Assembly (NCBI RefSeq): GCF_905475465.1
Contig: NC_062239.1
Span: forward strand, 186,001-250,000
Source of the DNA: Pieris napi
Taxonomy: Eukaryota > Arthropoda > Insecta > Lepidoptera > Pieridae
Reading direction: 5' to 3'
Length of the DNA stretch: 64,000 nt
Shown: piece after piece, positions 1 to 12,638 of the stretch
How positions within the stretch are numbered: position 1 is the stretch's first letter
Layout of the letters: every line of letters begins with the position of its first letter
Notes under the pieces: generated by a model
Databases searched by the model: none
The model's input: the letters and a program-made list of their open reading frames with translations, nothing else
Told to the model about the DNA's origin: nothing
Translations under genes and position numbers: made by a program

Positions 1-3000
1 AGAAGAAGGGATTCCAGATTGGCAAATAGAATTCCAATAACGCTCATTTAAGTGCAAAATACACAATTATAAAGGCTAAAACCATTTCAAATAGCTTTAC
101 AATAACTCTAAACAAATTAAGTAACCTTAATACTTTAGTTATAATAAAATCACAGTGCTCTGCAAAAGTCTACCTGCTGTCAATGATGCCTTCCAAATCG
201 CCATCCAAAAACATCGGTTACCTCTTCTCTTCCAAATAGTGATCTTTTACAAAGTATGAAGAAATTCATTATGGTACGCTTTCTTGAAAGCAATATAGTA
301 TATACATATTTATATTTTCTATTAAATAAATATCAGTATTTTTAACGGAAAAGTTGTTTTTCTGACCTCTGATCAACTGCGGTGTAGTTGGGAATCCTAG
401 TAAATACATACAAAACTTATCTTAAGTCCGTGAAGCATCGAGGAGCGTTATAGTTACCGCGAGTTGCCGTACTTTGTAATACTTTCATATCTTTCACCTA
501 CTTCGATGGAAACGTGTTTTGATTCGCAACTACTTCGGGAAATATTGCTATAGTTTAATAAATACTCGTAACATTTTAAACTCTTATCTTATTTGTACGG
601 TTTGTTCTTCTTAACACTTTTAACATTTTGATGCTGTTTACTGAACCTTAATATATATCATTGCTTGCTTTGTCTTCAGTGGTATTAGCTGAACCGAATA
701 AGCTACACAGGCAGTCATAATAGTGTATATTTTATTCATACAATTATTTTAAGTGACATTTACAAAGGGCAATATTAAGTATATCATATAAGTATTGCCT
801 TTTGTATAGAAGTGTTTGAGTCGCATAACTTTTAAATAGATTGGAATTTCAATATACCAAAATGTTTAAATTAGGATTTTACATTCGATAAACCGATACA
901 AAACTGTGAGACGATCAAATGAATATTTCAGCCGGCTCGCCGGTTAACGGCACGCGGCCTGACTTCATGTTACCATAGCGCTCGCTCAAGTAATTGGCCA
1001 ATTCACACGCTTCTTTTTTAAAACATTGACTGTAACCATTAATAAATTACGATGACTATTTATAATATTCGTTTCCGATAAAAACAGTAGTGTGGCATAA
1101 ATACGCCAAGATATATAACATTTATAATATTCGCTGACAGTGCAAATAAAAAGAACATAAATTCGGTTGAAGCACAAACCAGTAAAGTCAACTGTTCATA
1201 AAACTATCAGAGTGTGGAGGTCTCATAAAACGCCTTATACCCATGCTTCAGATAAACTTTAAATTGGCCCATCATATTATGCACAGCGGAATTATTTCCA
1301 TCAACAAGTTTTGTTTGCTCATTCCGCACGCATCGCGTTAAGTTTTATCTGCATTTGTTCAGCCATTCGATAGTTTAGGGCAAACTCTTTATGGAGGTGT
1401 AAAGTTGCTAGTTTAGTCCTTTAGTTGTAAAATTTACATTATAAATGGAATAGAAGTTACGGATTTCATAGACGCGTATATTAAAACTATTTAGAAAGAT
1501 ATGGATATCTTCATTATCCTTAGTCGTACTTATTTATTCCTTTCTTTTATGTATGTTTTTTTTTACTCAATATAAAGTTACAAGTACATTTAATACAAAT
1601 TGATGGCGAGCTGATATTTCAGCAGCGCGTAATTTTGTTATGTTACGAATTAAGCTCATATTCTCTGTGGCTTCCTTTCGACCTAGATCAAACCAATTTT
1701 CATATAAAATACCACTTGATATAGACATGTTAGAAAGTAATTGTTAATTGTATTCTGTAATTATTTATTAAGACCCATTACTCAATATTAATGTTTTACG
1801 AGTCTAACTACGAAACGTCTACGTCTATGATATTTAGTGTAAAAGGATGTTCATATTGAATACAAAATATTATATTTATTTAGACTCGTTACATTAAGCC
1901 AATCTTTACGTAAGTAACAAACTATTGACGAGGAAAATTGAATAAAACGCTGTTGAAACGTAAATTTTTCACAGTAAAAATAATTTGAACAAAAATTTCA
2001 ATGTACCTGTATTTCGAAAAGAGTGAAACCGCAACTCGTAACAAAACGAAATATAAATAAAGTGGTAAAGTAAAAAAGTCGGTCTGCGTCAACGACGCAT
2101 CGTGACGCGGCTCTCCCTCAGCACCGCTGTTTTTTGCTCCACTTTTAAAACCATATTGTTAAAAGAACCGAAATACTTTTTTCAATATTCCTCTATTTTT
2201 ATTCTTGAATCTTAATAATGGATTTTCTAACTAAATAGAAAAACATTTAATTTATTAATAATCACGTAACAGTATGTAGTGAGTTAAAATAGCTAAAGAT
2301 AGATATGTTAACAGAAAAGATCGTTGCGTGTTCTTTATTTTCACAATTCGATATACAAAGCGTTGGCAAGAATGTAATGTCAGTTTTACAACGCTATTAC
2401 AAATGATATTTACGAGCTCTATAATGTGCTAGAAATTAGCGAACCACCCCTCTACGCTATAATACACTTTATTATGATGGCCTCGTTTACTTGATATTTT
2501 TAAAGGGTCCCTTATGCAAGATGCTTTAATTCTCGTAGCTTAATATAAGAGTTGCAATGGTTAGTTTAAGACACATCTTAAGAGTTTAATTATATTATGC
2601 AGTTGTAGCTTAATCAGGCTGTCATTATGTAATCTAGTTTGTGTGTGTGTATATAATATATGTATGTAAAGACAACATTGCCAGTATTTTACTTTTTAAT
2701 AATATCATAAGTTGGGTTAAAATCAGTTAAACATAGGATTAATGTAACGCATCTGTGTAAAAAAAGCGTCATTTCAGAATTGTTTTGACTGACTTGGAGT
2801 TTGCAATTAAAATATTATAGTTCCATATATATTATGACTATATGTATGCTTTGTACGCAAAATGAAAAAAATAAAACGATATATGTAGCATAACTTCTCA
2901 AACAATTGAATAATAACAAAACAAACAAGTCATTATAATTACCTGACAAAACGAAAATGCATTTTGAATATCCAAATAATTAAAATTAAAGTAATACTTG

Positions 3001-6000
3001 TTTGCTACAAGATACTAGATGCTCCATCTATAAACGAGACAGATTTCTGCACTCTATGCCATATTACATCAATTTATAGCTTTCTAAAAACATACTCGTA
3101 TTGTCATAACCCTCATAACGTAACACCTTCATAAATTTTTTGTTTTTAACAATATCTTGTTTTGCAAAGGCGAGTCTTGGCCTTCTAATGGATAGTAATG
3201 CTTAGTGTAATAAATTCTCGCTAAAAGGTAATATGGAGTGACAGCCGGCCCGGTCACCTACATTAGCCTCAGATCGAGTTGCAAAGGGTTCTCACTACAT
3301 GTTAAACCTACCGCCTCGCTCAAGATCAAGACACTTTGTAGTTTTGTCAATCTCGATGTATTACATAAAATGCAATTATATTAAATATAAACAATATATA
3401 AAATACGTTAATCAAGCACTTTAACCCTAACAAACGTGTTTAATCCTCATTTAGGATAGTTCAACGATCACAAACAATGCCGTATTGTTAAATTGTAGTG
3501 TAATAGAACGCCGTCCGAGTACTGCTCGAAAAGCCCACGTCAAGTACAGATTTGGATATTAATTAAATTTATGTAATTTTACCAATAGGTTTATTATAAT
3601 ACGATGTTTATGGAATTTTTTAATTATACTACAGACTAAAACATATTCCCCAAAGTTGTCAATTACAGAGCGGGGAGTCTGAAAACCTCAAAAGTAGGTA
3701 GAAACCTAATTAATGTTGCCTTTGAATTTCTGAACACGAAATTCGCTACGTTAAGCTACGTTCGTGACATTTTAATTCGTACAATGGAAAACTTGAACCT
3801 ATACATATAGTAAATTGACTATAACATACACTTAAACCAGTATGAGTAATAACAAACGAACGGATAACCGATTCCTATAAAACGAAATATATGACATAAT
3901 ATTCCTTTCTACAATTATGGTATTAACTTCTATATAATGTACAAATGTGTCGCTGGCCAATTCATCCTGAATTGCGTATAATGGCTCGATTCTTCGTAAT
4001 AAAGAGCGCAGATGTCGGCCTCGGCAGATATTCCTGAATAAGTGCCGTCAAATTTGGGTCTGTCCTATTAAAAGTTGCCAAGATTATGGGTATTAGCTTC
4101 AGGGGTAAAATTTAACTTTTCCATAATACCGCCGAATATTTTTTTCGCCTATTCATCGGACGTAAGGAGGGTCCAATGAGTTTCTTTGCAATATATTTCA
4201 CAAATTTCTTGACTCTGTTAACTTTGACATTTTTCTGTCTGAAGGCCTTCTAAAGTAAATGTGAACTATATAATACATAAAGAGTGGGTCGTCACTATAT
4301 AACTGTCGTGGTTTGGTGTTTGTGATAGTACTGCTCCAACCGACTGGTGGGATTTTTATATATTTTCGTTAGGTATGAGAATAGTATATATTATGTATAT
4401 ATTATACTGCTTTAGATATAATATTATGCTAAGACCAAATAAAGGCAAGTGAAAGGACCATAAATAGTAAGCATATATAAATATAAAGTATCAGAGTACA
4501 TGATTAGCTTTTACTTCGTGGCTCATCAACCAACACCAATTTTTGAAATCAATAAAACGCAAGCGCGCATGTTTCACCTATTCTGTATTATTGAAACAGC
4601 CCTAATATTATGACTGACCACTATAACTGCTATAAAACTAATTGCATTTGGATTAGTACACAAAACCGCAGCTAAACGAGTGTCGGTTTTCCTCATAATG
4701 ACTGTTGGCTGGCAATATTAATATTTGAAGTTCTGACTTCCCTCGGGTTGGACCTGGATATAATATATCACTCTGTATATTATACTTTTACAATATTTAA
4801 TTACATTTCAACTTTTTTATTTTAAAAGAAAAAAGAACGTATCTTGTAGACTTATTTTGGTAAGAGTAATTTTCAATTTGAGCTATAGTGTAATGTTCGA
4901 TTTGATGTCCTCTACCGAAAACCAATATTAAATTCAAGCTTGCCCAAAAAGAACCACACATAAATTTGTATGATTTGTTTTCTGGAAAGTTCCCGCTTCA
5001 TTTTAATATCTGGAAAGAGTTTTTCTTCGGATCTGTTCTCACAACTCGACCCTTTTTAAGGGTTAATTGTGAGTCTGTGTTTGTTCGTGTTTCACTTGTT
5101 TAGACTAGGCTCGTGTCTAGACCGGTATCACGGCATTCTCGATTACGTTTTAATTAAGTATTTAATGTATTAAGGTAACACACTCCCAAAGAGTAATAGA
5201 GTCCCTAAGTTAGTTTATCTAATTTGTATCCAACATAAAACATTATTCTTATTATTTTTCTATTTACTTAGTGGAATTAATTATCTAAAACAATAGGTAT
5301 ACATAATATCAAAAATAGTTGTCAGACATGAAGACGCCGCTCCGTAATCTGCACAAAACAGAGCATCAAATTGATAATCGTAGCGCTACAGTGACAATAA
5401 TATCCTCTAAATGCGTCGTAAAAATTGAAATAAAATGTTTATTTGGAAAGTTTGGCGATTACTGCGCAGTCACACGCCGCCGAACAACGACACTGGCCAT
5501 TCGCGTAGATCTATGGAATACTCAGGACTCCGCAATAAACGTGAATGTATTCCCGAAAGTAACTTAAGGAATGGAGAGACGTTATTTTACTTAATTTCAT
5601 AAATAAATATGTTAATTTGAATAATAATTTATTCTATGAATTGTGAGATAATTTTACTTTCCGACGGCGAAAAGAAAACGTGAAATTTAAATGCTGCCGT
5701 TTTTCCTAATGATACTTACAAAATAATTGCTCTTAAAGATAAAAACAAATCAGTGTATAACAAGTGCTAACGAGCTACCGTTAAAGTGCAAAACATGAAA
5801 TTCATCGAAGCGCCTGAAGTTGGCGAAAAAACTTGTCGAAAGTTGTAGTCGCGTAAACTTGACTAATGATTGTTGCATTAACAAGTTTATTGTTAAAAAG
5901 ATTAAATATCCGTTTTAGTTCCGTAGTGTGCGTTACTGAGGGGAAACCTGCAAAAAAACATTGTGCAATACTACAGTCTACGCTTCCTAATATAAAACAA

Positions 6001-9000
6001 TATGGAATTATGATTCAGATATAGTATGTTGAATGGTTGTACATTTCACATTAAGCTCTTAATCTCTAAGCATTTTAGTTGAGCAAAAATTATATTATTT
6101 TGCGTAATTTCTAAGGAATAATATAAATTAAGTAACAAGTAATAGATTGAGAGCAAAGCCAGGCTTAATCGATTACGACAAGTTTATCTGGCTTAATTTC
6201 GGCTCATGAGATCGGCATTATGTTTGCGCTAAGCCTAGCCGTTATTAATTAAGTCTATTATGCTAAACCTCATGACGCATGTACGGCTTTTCGTTGTTTT
6301 AATGTGATATAATTTGCTTTGTGATCTCGCGTGCTACGAATTACAATAGCTTTCAAAATTAAAATTAATCAAAATAAAGATTTTGTTGCATACGGTATTT
6401 ATTCATTACACTTTTAATTTTGAAATCAATCGTAATTATGTATCCTTACAACCTAAACCTTACAAAAAAGAGTACGATATCTCAACAAAAATCCTTTTAA
6501 CGAGCAATTAGTTCCATTAAAATAAGCCATATTTGAGAATTTTTGTGTTAGTCACCACACTCGCTAGCTATTTCGTAAAATGACGAGGTAATCGCGTCAG
6601 AAGCGATAAGTGGCGGCCCATTAGTTGTTAATGGTGCTCAAATTAAGTTACACAACTTCGGAGGGGTGTTTCACTTTCAACTTATTTGGGAAGTGTGTTG
6701 CTTCTAATTGCCTGTTTTTTACTTTAATACAATCGAATCTGTTGTTTGTTAATCGGATGTTAAGTGAATTCTTCATTCATGGACACATCGCATTGCATTG
6801 CTCGAGATTTGATTCGATTGTCGTTCAAGGATTCGAAAGTATTAGTGGGAAATACCTCAACAGGACCGAATTATTAGAGAAATGCTTTATCGTAGACAGC
6901 GACGCAGATAGCAATGTAATTTAAGGTTATTGCAAATAGGTATGTGATGTATATGTTAGGCCTTCTATAACCGCTATTTGTCTGCTAATTTGAAATCTCT
7001 ATTTAGACTAAGTTAGACTATCGCTCACCTAAAACTACACCGTAATAATAATAGTTGGCGAAACTTAGACTATGTTTGGTCCCGACCGCACCGGAAACTC
7101 CAGAGTCGAGTTTAAATGAACTTGTCGCGAAGTTAATCACACCTCGGCCCCTGTCCGAACTATAAACAAGGGGCATCTTTATGGCCAATAAAGGCCCTAA
7201 ATGGTTTTTTATCTAGTTATTTTGTTTGTTTCGTGCCGTTTGTCACTCGGATCGTCGGATAAATGACGATACGGCTTGTTAGAGATTAGAGGTATGAATA
7301 TTATATGTTAAAATTACTTCCTTTGAAATGAATTCTTGGAGATAACAACCGGATTTCATTATTTACGTAATTATACAATGTTTATTATATATTGTTTTAA
7401 ATGCAGTAACAGAATAAATAAAAATTCGCGAAGACGACATCATTTCTTTTGTTCGCAAATCCTAACACTAATTGAGAGAATTGAAACTTTAGTGTTTGGT
7501 GTACCAAATGAAAACCATAATAGAATTCACTAGCTTTATTGTCCTCTGACTTACATGGCGGTTATAGGGCGACTGAATCATCCACGTGCAAGTGGAATTA
7601 CGAAATAATGATACGTCGACAATATTACAAATGGAATTACGAAATATCTATATAGACAATAATAACACCTCTACAAAACCTTCTGAACTTTTAATTTTCT
7701 CCTCCCTCATTTGTAGCTTAGAACCTTATGGTGCCTATCCATGCTGTATATTTATTTATATTAAATAAAGACCCGGTCGAAATACTTGTAGTTTTTTCCA
7801 ACAGCCATAGGAGAAGAGTCTGCGTCGTTTATTGCTTTTACACCAGTGACATAACACGTTTAGGCTGTCAAGTGCAACTTGAAATTAAATTTCAAAGGCT
7901 TTACAATAAATTACCGAAGCATAAATATCAGGGGTTGCACTCAAACAGATTAACAGATATGAAATCACTCGATCCTCAATAGCTACCGAAGAGCCATTAG
8001 GCAAGATTTATAGTAGTTGAGAGCAAGCCAGGGCCATTGTCCGACTTGAAGACACTTTTGTAAGCACTTCCGTGCGTAATGTACGTTGAAAATTGGCGAA
8101 ATTATTATTGCTTTAAGAATAATAGCGCCCGATTTAGGGAAACAAGTTTTATTACAAGCGTTGAAAAAGTATTTGTAATAAGGATTTATAGTTATATATA
8201 TCTGTTCCGTGGGGCATTGACATCACAACTGTATTCATTACCCGCTCCTAATTATTTTCCCTAACCTGAAAAAGGTTCGGATTCCGTGCGGCCAGCCTGA
8301 TTTTATGTTTTCGACCGAAAACTAGAATAATTACACAAACTTTTAACACAAACTTTTTATTGGTAAGCATGCACGAAGTAAACTAATTTTCTCTTTAAAT
8401 GTGTGATCTGATCAGAGCTCATGTCGTTAACAACATGTTTTGCAGTGGTTTCAATCTTAACAATCTTTGCCACCGAACATCTCTCGCAGTGAGGCCACCG
8501 TGTGGTGTATTACGGCCGTAACTCAAGTTATTACTACATAGTTTACGACTCGTCTCGGATCATACTCGGCTTTATTACATAACCTCTATGGATTAATTTG
8601 TTGCCTGATTCGAATGAATCTGAGCGCGTTTTAGAGGCGTACTTAATCCTATTACCGGGCTATGAAAATGGAAATAGTTTATCACTGTGAAATATTATAA
8701 GTTTGCCCGTGGTTCTATTACGTGTTAGTTGATACGGAGCTCAAAGATAATATAAAACCTAACAAAGTTTCCATCAAATTCCGCTTTTGACATTCGAATT
8801 CCTAGAACATTAATATAACGTGTATTTGCGAGTCTTTTTAATGTTAAATATTATTTGCGAGGGTTAAAGTCGTGTGTGATGTAAATCCAGCTCCAAAAAG
8901 GCGAACTCTAATTGAATTCCACATATTTTATTTCATAAAAGATACCTGACTCGTGTGGGATTTTTTATGCTACATTTAAATTCCACTTTGACGCAATTAC

Positions 9001-9664
9001 GTTTTAATTTCCCTTTAACCAAATACCATCGCACTCCGAAATAACGTTTCAAATTGATGCAAGCTGACATCACAAATGTTCACATTTTTAATTTATAACT
9101 AATTCAAAATGTAATATTAAAATTATTTCTTAAGAACTAATTTTATTTATTATAGCAATTACAAATCAGTTATGTTAAAGTTTCCAAAGCCAACTCATTA
9201 ATATAATAAATCAGGTAAAATACGTCTATATGCAGATTCGTACCTCCATCTTCCAGACGCTCAATAAGTTTGGTGTCAAAGTAAACATTCCACTATCGCC
9301 ACTGAAATTGGTTTTTTCCTCAGAATAATCCGAAGATTGCCCGTGAAAGTAGCTTTATTGCCTCTACACTCACTTCAAGTGCATTATGGTGGGTGGAATG
9401 AATTCTTGCCGTCAAATAATATGAGTTTGTTTTTCACTTTGAGACCACTTTGATAAGTAATATCTCCTAATTAAGATTTATCGTACAAGGGAGTGTAGGA
9501 ATAATGTTTATTTTCTAAAGTTCATCCTTTTTTGGAATTATTTTTAGTTATGATATATATCAACATAAAATCCTATGTATTTCAATGATAGTATGAAAAT
9601 AAGATCTGAGCCAAATATTCATTTCTTTATTCTGTCACAACAAAAGTTCAAGAAAATGGTAAAA

Positions 9665-9790
9665 ATCCGCGGCACGCGATTCACGCTCGGCGGTGCGGGC
9701 GCAGGATGCGGGTCACGTAGCGACGCGGACAACACCGCATATTTATTTATATATTTATTTCTCCTACAATGTGTCGCGTCGCGGCCTGAA
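9665..9790. other. CpG-rich island in the upstream intron, function unknown
   Basis: Between AT-rich flanks this block is rich in CG dinucleotides (for example CGCGGCACGCG and GTGTCGCGTCGCGG) and is interrupted by a TTTATTTATATATTTATTT stretch near 9740. It overlaps an open frame that has no family resemblance. It may be a regulatory element or a remnant of an old coding or repeat sequence. The sequence alone does not decide. Confidence 0.3.
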
Positions 9791-10925
9791 TTCAGATTAA
9801 TGCTCCAAAAAGTGCTATTTGCAAATCGTTACAAAACACTAAGCTTTGAGCATTTTAGCTTTTTTACATGAACACAAATTTTTATTTATTCTTACAGAAT
9901 TTCATTTGATAAATTAAAATACTTCTTTGTCGTTTTCGTAAAATATTACAGAAATATATTTTCATGTATACTTCTTTAACACTTTGATACTGCGCATAGT
10001 TTATATGAATATCTTCAATATACGCCACTGCGTCGATTTTAAACAAGAAATTTCAAAGTACATACGTGTAAGTCGGATATTTTTTTGGAACGAGGCAACA
10101 CGCGAGGCTTCGGAAGCCGGAACTGGTGACATTCTGGACAGCTGTACAACTGTATAGTAACATTCTGGAACACGACACGAATGTTTGCACACAAATACCT
10201 TAAGCAAATATGCTTACAACGTTTTTAAATTGAAGTTTTTTGGCTTAGATCGTGGAACGGAACCTGTACTAAATTCGTCAAAGCATGGTTCAATAAATAC
10301 ACGATGAAAACAGTGTCATTATGTAAAACATGAAGTTATAAATTGAAATGGCTACAAATATAAGAGTTTAATAACTTTTGGAACATGATATACTGTCGAA
10401 TATTGGAAGCAAGTCTTTGTCGTGATATTCATGAACGTACAAGAGTATGTGGTTTCAAAAGAATCTCTTTATGTTCAGGGCATATACTTATAATTAATTA
10501 AAACGCTAATTGCAACGTTTAATAATTGTCAATCGAACAACAAAGGAATTAATGTTGTTTTTTACCCTAAATAAAACCAATCAACCATCAGTTGGAAAAC
10601 ATTTGTTGGTTTACTGCCCGTTTACTGTCGTTAAAATATGTGAAAATTATGAAATAGGCTTGGCAATAATAGTATGATTATTAACAAGTCTCAGAGATGG
10701 GTGGATTTCCTTTTTCCGGTTCGGTGTGACGTCATGTTTCCGGTGACTGATAGCAGTATGAAAATGTCACCTTTTTCTACACAATGCCGTATTGTAAGTC
10801 ACTTCATTTGTGTAACTTTGTTAAACGGAATTGTAACAAATTTCTGAAAGCCAAATTCATCACGGAGGAGAAGAAATTATCATTTCCATTAATTGGTATA
10901 AAATAAATTTATATATTAAAGTAGT

Positions 10926-11560
10926 AAATATATTTATTTATTTATTTATTAAGGAACACCAACAGATTACATGTATATATTCTCTAATTAACAATATTGG
11001 GTTTTATTCTAGCATGCAATCTAATAATAGGTGTACACAACATTGACTCTAATAAATGATAGCGGACAGAGTTTACTTAAGTATTTGTATCTTTAAACAT
11101 AAATAAATTGAAACGTGGAAAATATTACATAACTTATGGCTGAGATGACTGAATTTTCTTCTTAAAACTAGGAAGTGAGTCATAATACACGTCAATACTA
11201 TGTCTACAATTACATTGGTTAAAATTCCTAAGCATTCTACTGAGGGGCGCATGTTTACCTAGATTGGTTAAGGACTGTGGAACGACAAAAGTATCAGTCT
11301 GTCTTCTTCTTGCGTTGATTCTAGGCACTACGAAGTAAATCTTTTTTAAAATATCTGGACAAATAATCGTGCCGTGCATCAATTTGTACAAAAACACCAG
11401 GTCCACAATCATACGACGATCCTCGAGAGTTTGCAAATGGAACTTCTGTAATCGATCAACATAATCACTTCTGTAGCAAAATTAAGGGGTTTTGTACGCC
11501 AGGAACCGGGTGAATGTTCTTTGTGGACGTTCTAGTGCATACTTGTGTGTTTGGTATGTG
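10926..11560 (-). mobile_element. Jockey-like LINE fragment, reverse transcriptase C-terminus and 3' end
   Basis: The minus strand from 11436 to 11134 encodes about 100 residues that begin LQTLEDRRMIVDLVFLYKLM and continue through PRINARRRQTDTFVVPQS. This is the region after the polymerase core that jockey-type LINEs of insects share (the TLE-RR---L-FLYKL pattern). Directly upstream on the minus strand, 11540-11437 continues in frame with RPQRTFTRFLAYKTP, a stop, then YRSDYVDRLQKFHL, so the fragment is decayed. The left end at 10926-10950 is a run of TTTA units on the plus strand, which reads as the A-rich 3' tail of the element. The catalytic core and the 5' part are missing. It lies antisense to dpr in the upstream intron and is presumably inert. 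Confidence 0.75.
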
Positions 11561-12495
11561 GTAATATATACCTATATAATAATAGTATGTAATGAAGATA
11601 AATAAAAAATCACAATCTTATTTACAGATTAAGATTGGCGCAGTGAACCAAATTTTAATAATGTTTATCATAGATCTCGTTAATATGTATTGGATTGTGA
11701 ATACAACCCTATCTGACCTCTTCAATAAACCCTTTACAAGTTCAAGAACGTGTTTGTACGACATGATTTCTAATTTTAATAAGGGCTTATAATTTATATT
11801 CATTGTTATTATAAATTTAAGCGATAGCTTAGTAATTAAAATATTACTAAAGATTAAAGATAACTCTAATTTTATATATTGTTGTTACTAAGGGGTAAAT
11901 GCGTCTGGCATTAAAATCGATACAATTGAAGTTCGCGCGGTATGAAAATATCTCTGCGTGATTTTTTTTTTATACCATTTGGGTATGAAAAAAGTATTAA
12001 TCTTTTTGATGCGCAGAAAAAAAGAAAACTGAAAATTTCACAAACCTGTTGGCTTCATTGTTGGCTCGTTTCATAAAATATGTCGACGAAACATGGCTTC
12101 AAAATTATAACCAGAAATAATTTTTTGTTATTTTTAATATTTTATTTTATTATAATAACAGTCCATACCTTTGAAGACACCGTCGAACTCCGAAGAAATT
12201 TAAGCCGATTCCATCAGCCGGGTATATCTTACGCAATTTTTTTACGCAAAGAGTGGTAATGATCGAATACCTTAATCACGAAGCCAGTATTACAGGGATC
12301 TTTTGCGCAGAAAAAATAAAAAGATAATTCCGTCATACATTATAACTTTAATTGAACACCCCTAGTGTATAGGGAGTCGTAGTTCGTAGCTTAAATACGT
12401 CTCTTCTTAACCTTTGATAATAAAAGATTATATTATTTGTTTGTGAAGTTCCAATACGAAAAATCTGATAAATAATAACTGTTGTTCTTTTTCAG

Positions 12496-12638
12496 GTCTA
12501 GGTGTCCTGCCAGCATTGAGCAGCGTAGAGAGAACAGAGAGGCCCTACTTTGACGATGTGTCACCGAGGAATGTATCGGCAGTGGTTGGCGAATCGGCGG
12601 TGCTACGATGTCGCGCAAAACACATAGGAAATAGAACT
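12496..12638 (+). CDS. dpr: dpr-family protein, exon 1 seen here (start of Ig domain 1)
   Basis: The exon follows the acceptor TTTTTCAG and enters with two bases that finish a codon begun upstream, so an earlier exon with the signal peptide must exist outside the window or unseen. It encodes about 47 residues: a Leu/Ala/Ser-rich lead (LGVLPALSSVERTE), then RPYFDDVSPRNVSAVVGES and AVLRCRAKHIGNRT. The YFDD--PRNVSA-VGE-A-L-CR pattern is the diagnostic opening of dpr Ig domain 1, with its first disulphide cysteine in LRCR. NVSA and NRTV are potential N-glycosylation sites. It ends in phase 0 at ACT, before the weak donor GTTAGT. An alternative donor four bases downstream would break the VSW motif formed with exon 2. 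Confidence 0.9.

Larger units (their letters stand above)
1..12495. other. Upstream intron or 5' flank of the dpr gene, no cellular exon seen
   Basis: This AT-rich stretch precedes the first visible dpr exon. Because that exon begins after a good acceptor and in phase 1, at least the part next to it is intron. The short open frames here show no conserved motif, signal peptide or coding-like composition. The only recognisable insert is an antisense LINE fragment near 10.93-11.56 kb. Small GC-rich islands occur near 915-960, 2078-2135 and 9665-9790. I could not find the missing signal-peptide exon, though a short one could escape notice. Confidence 0.6.

Noticed and set aside
6625..6924. 99-residue plus-strand frame considered as a missing dpr 5' exon
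   Set aside because: It lacks a convincing signal peptide linked to a phase-1 donor and has no dpr motif.
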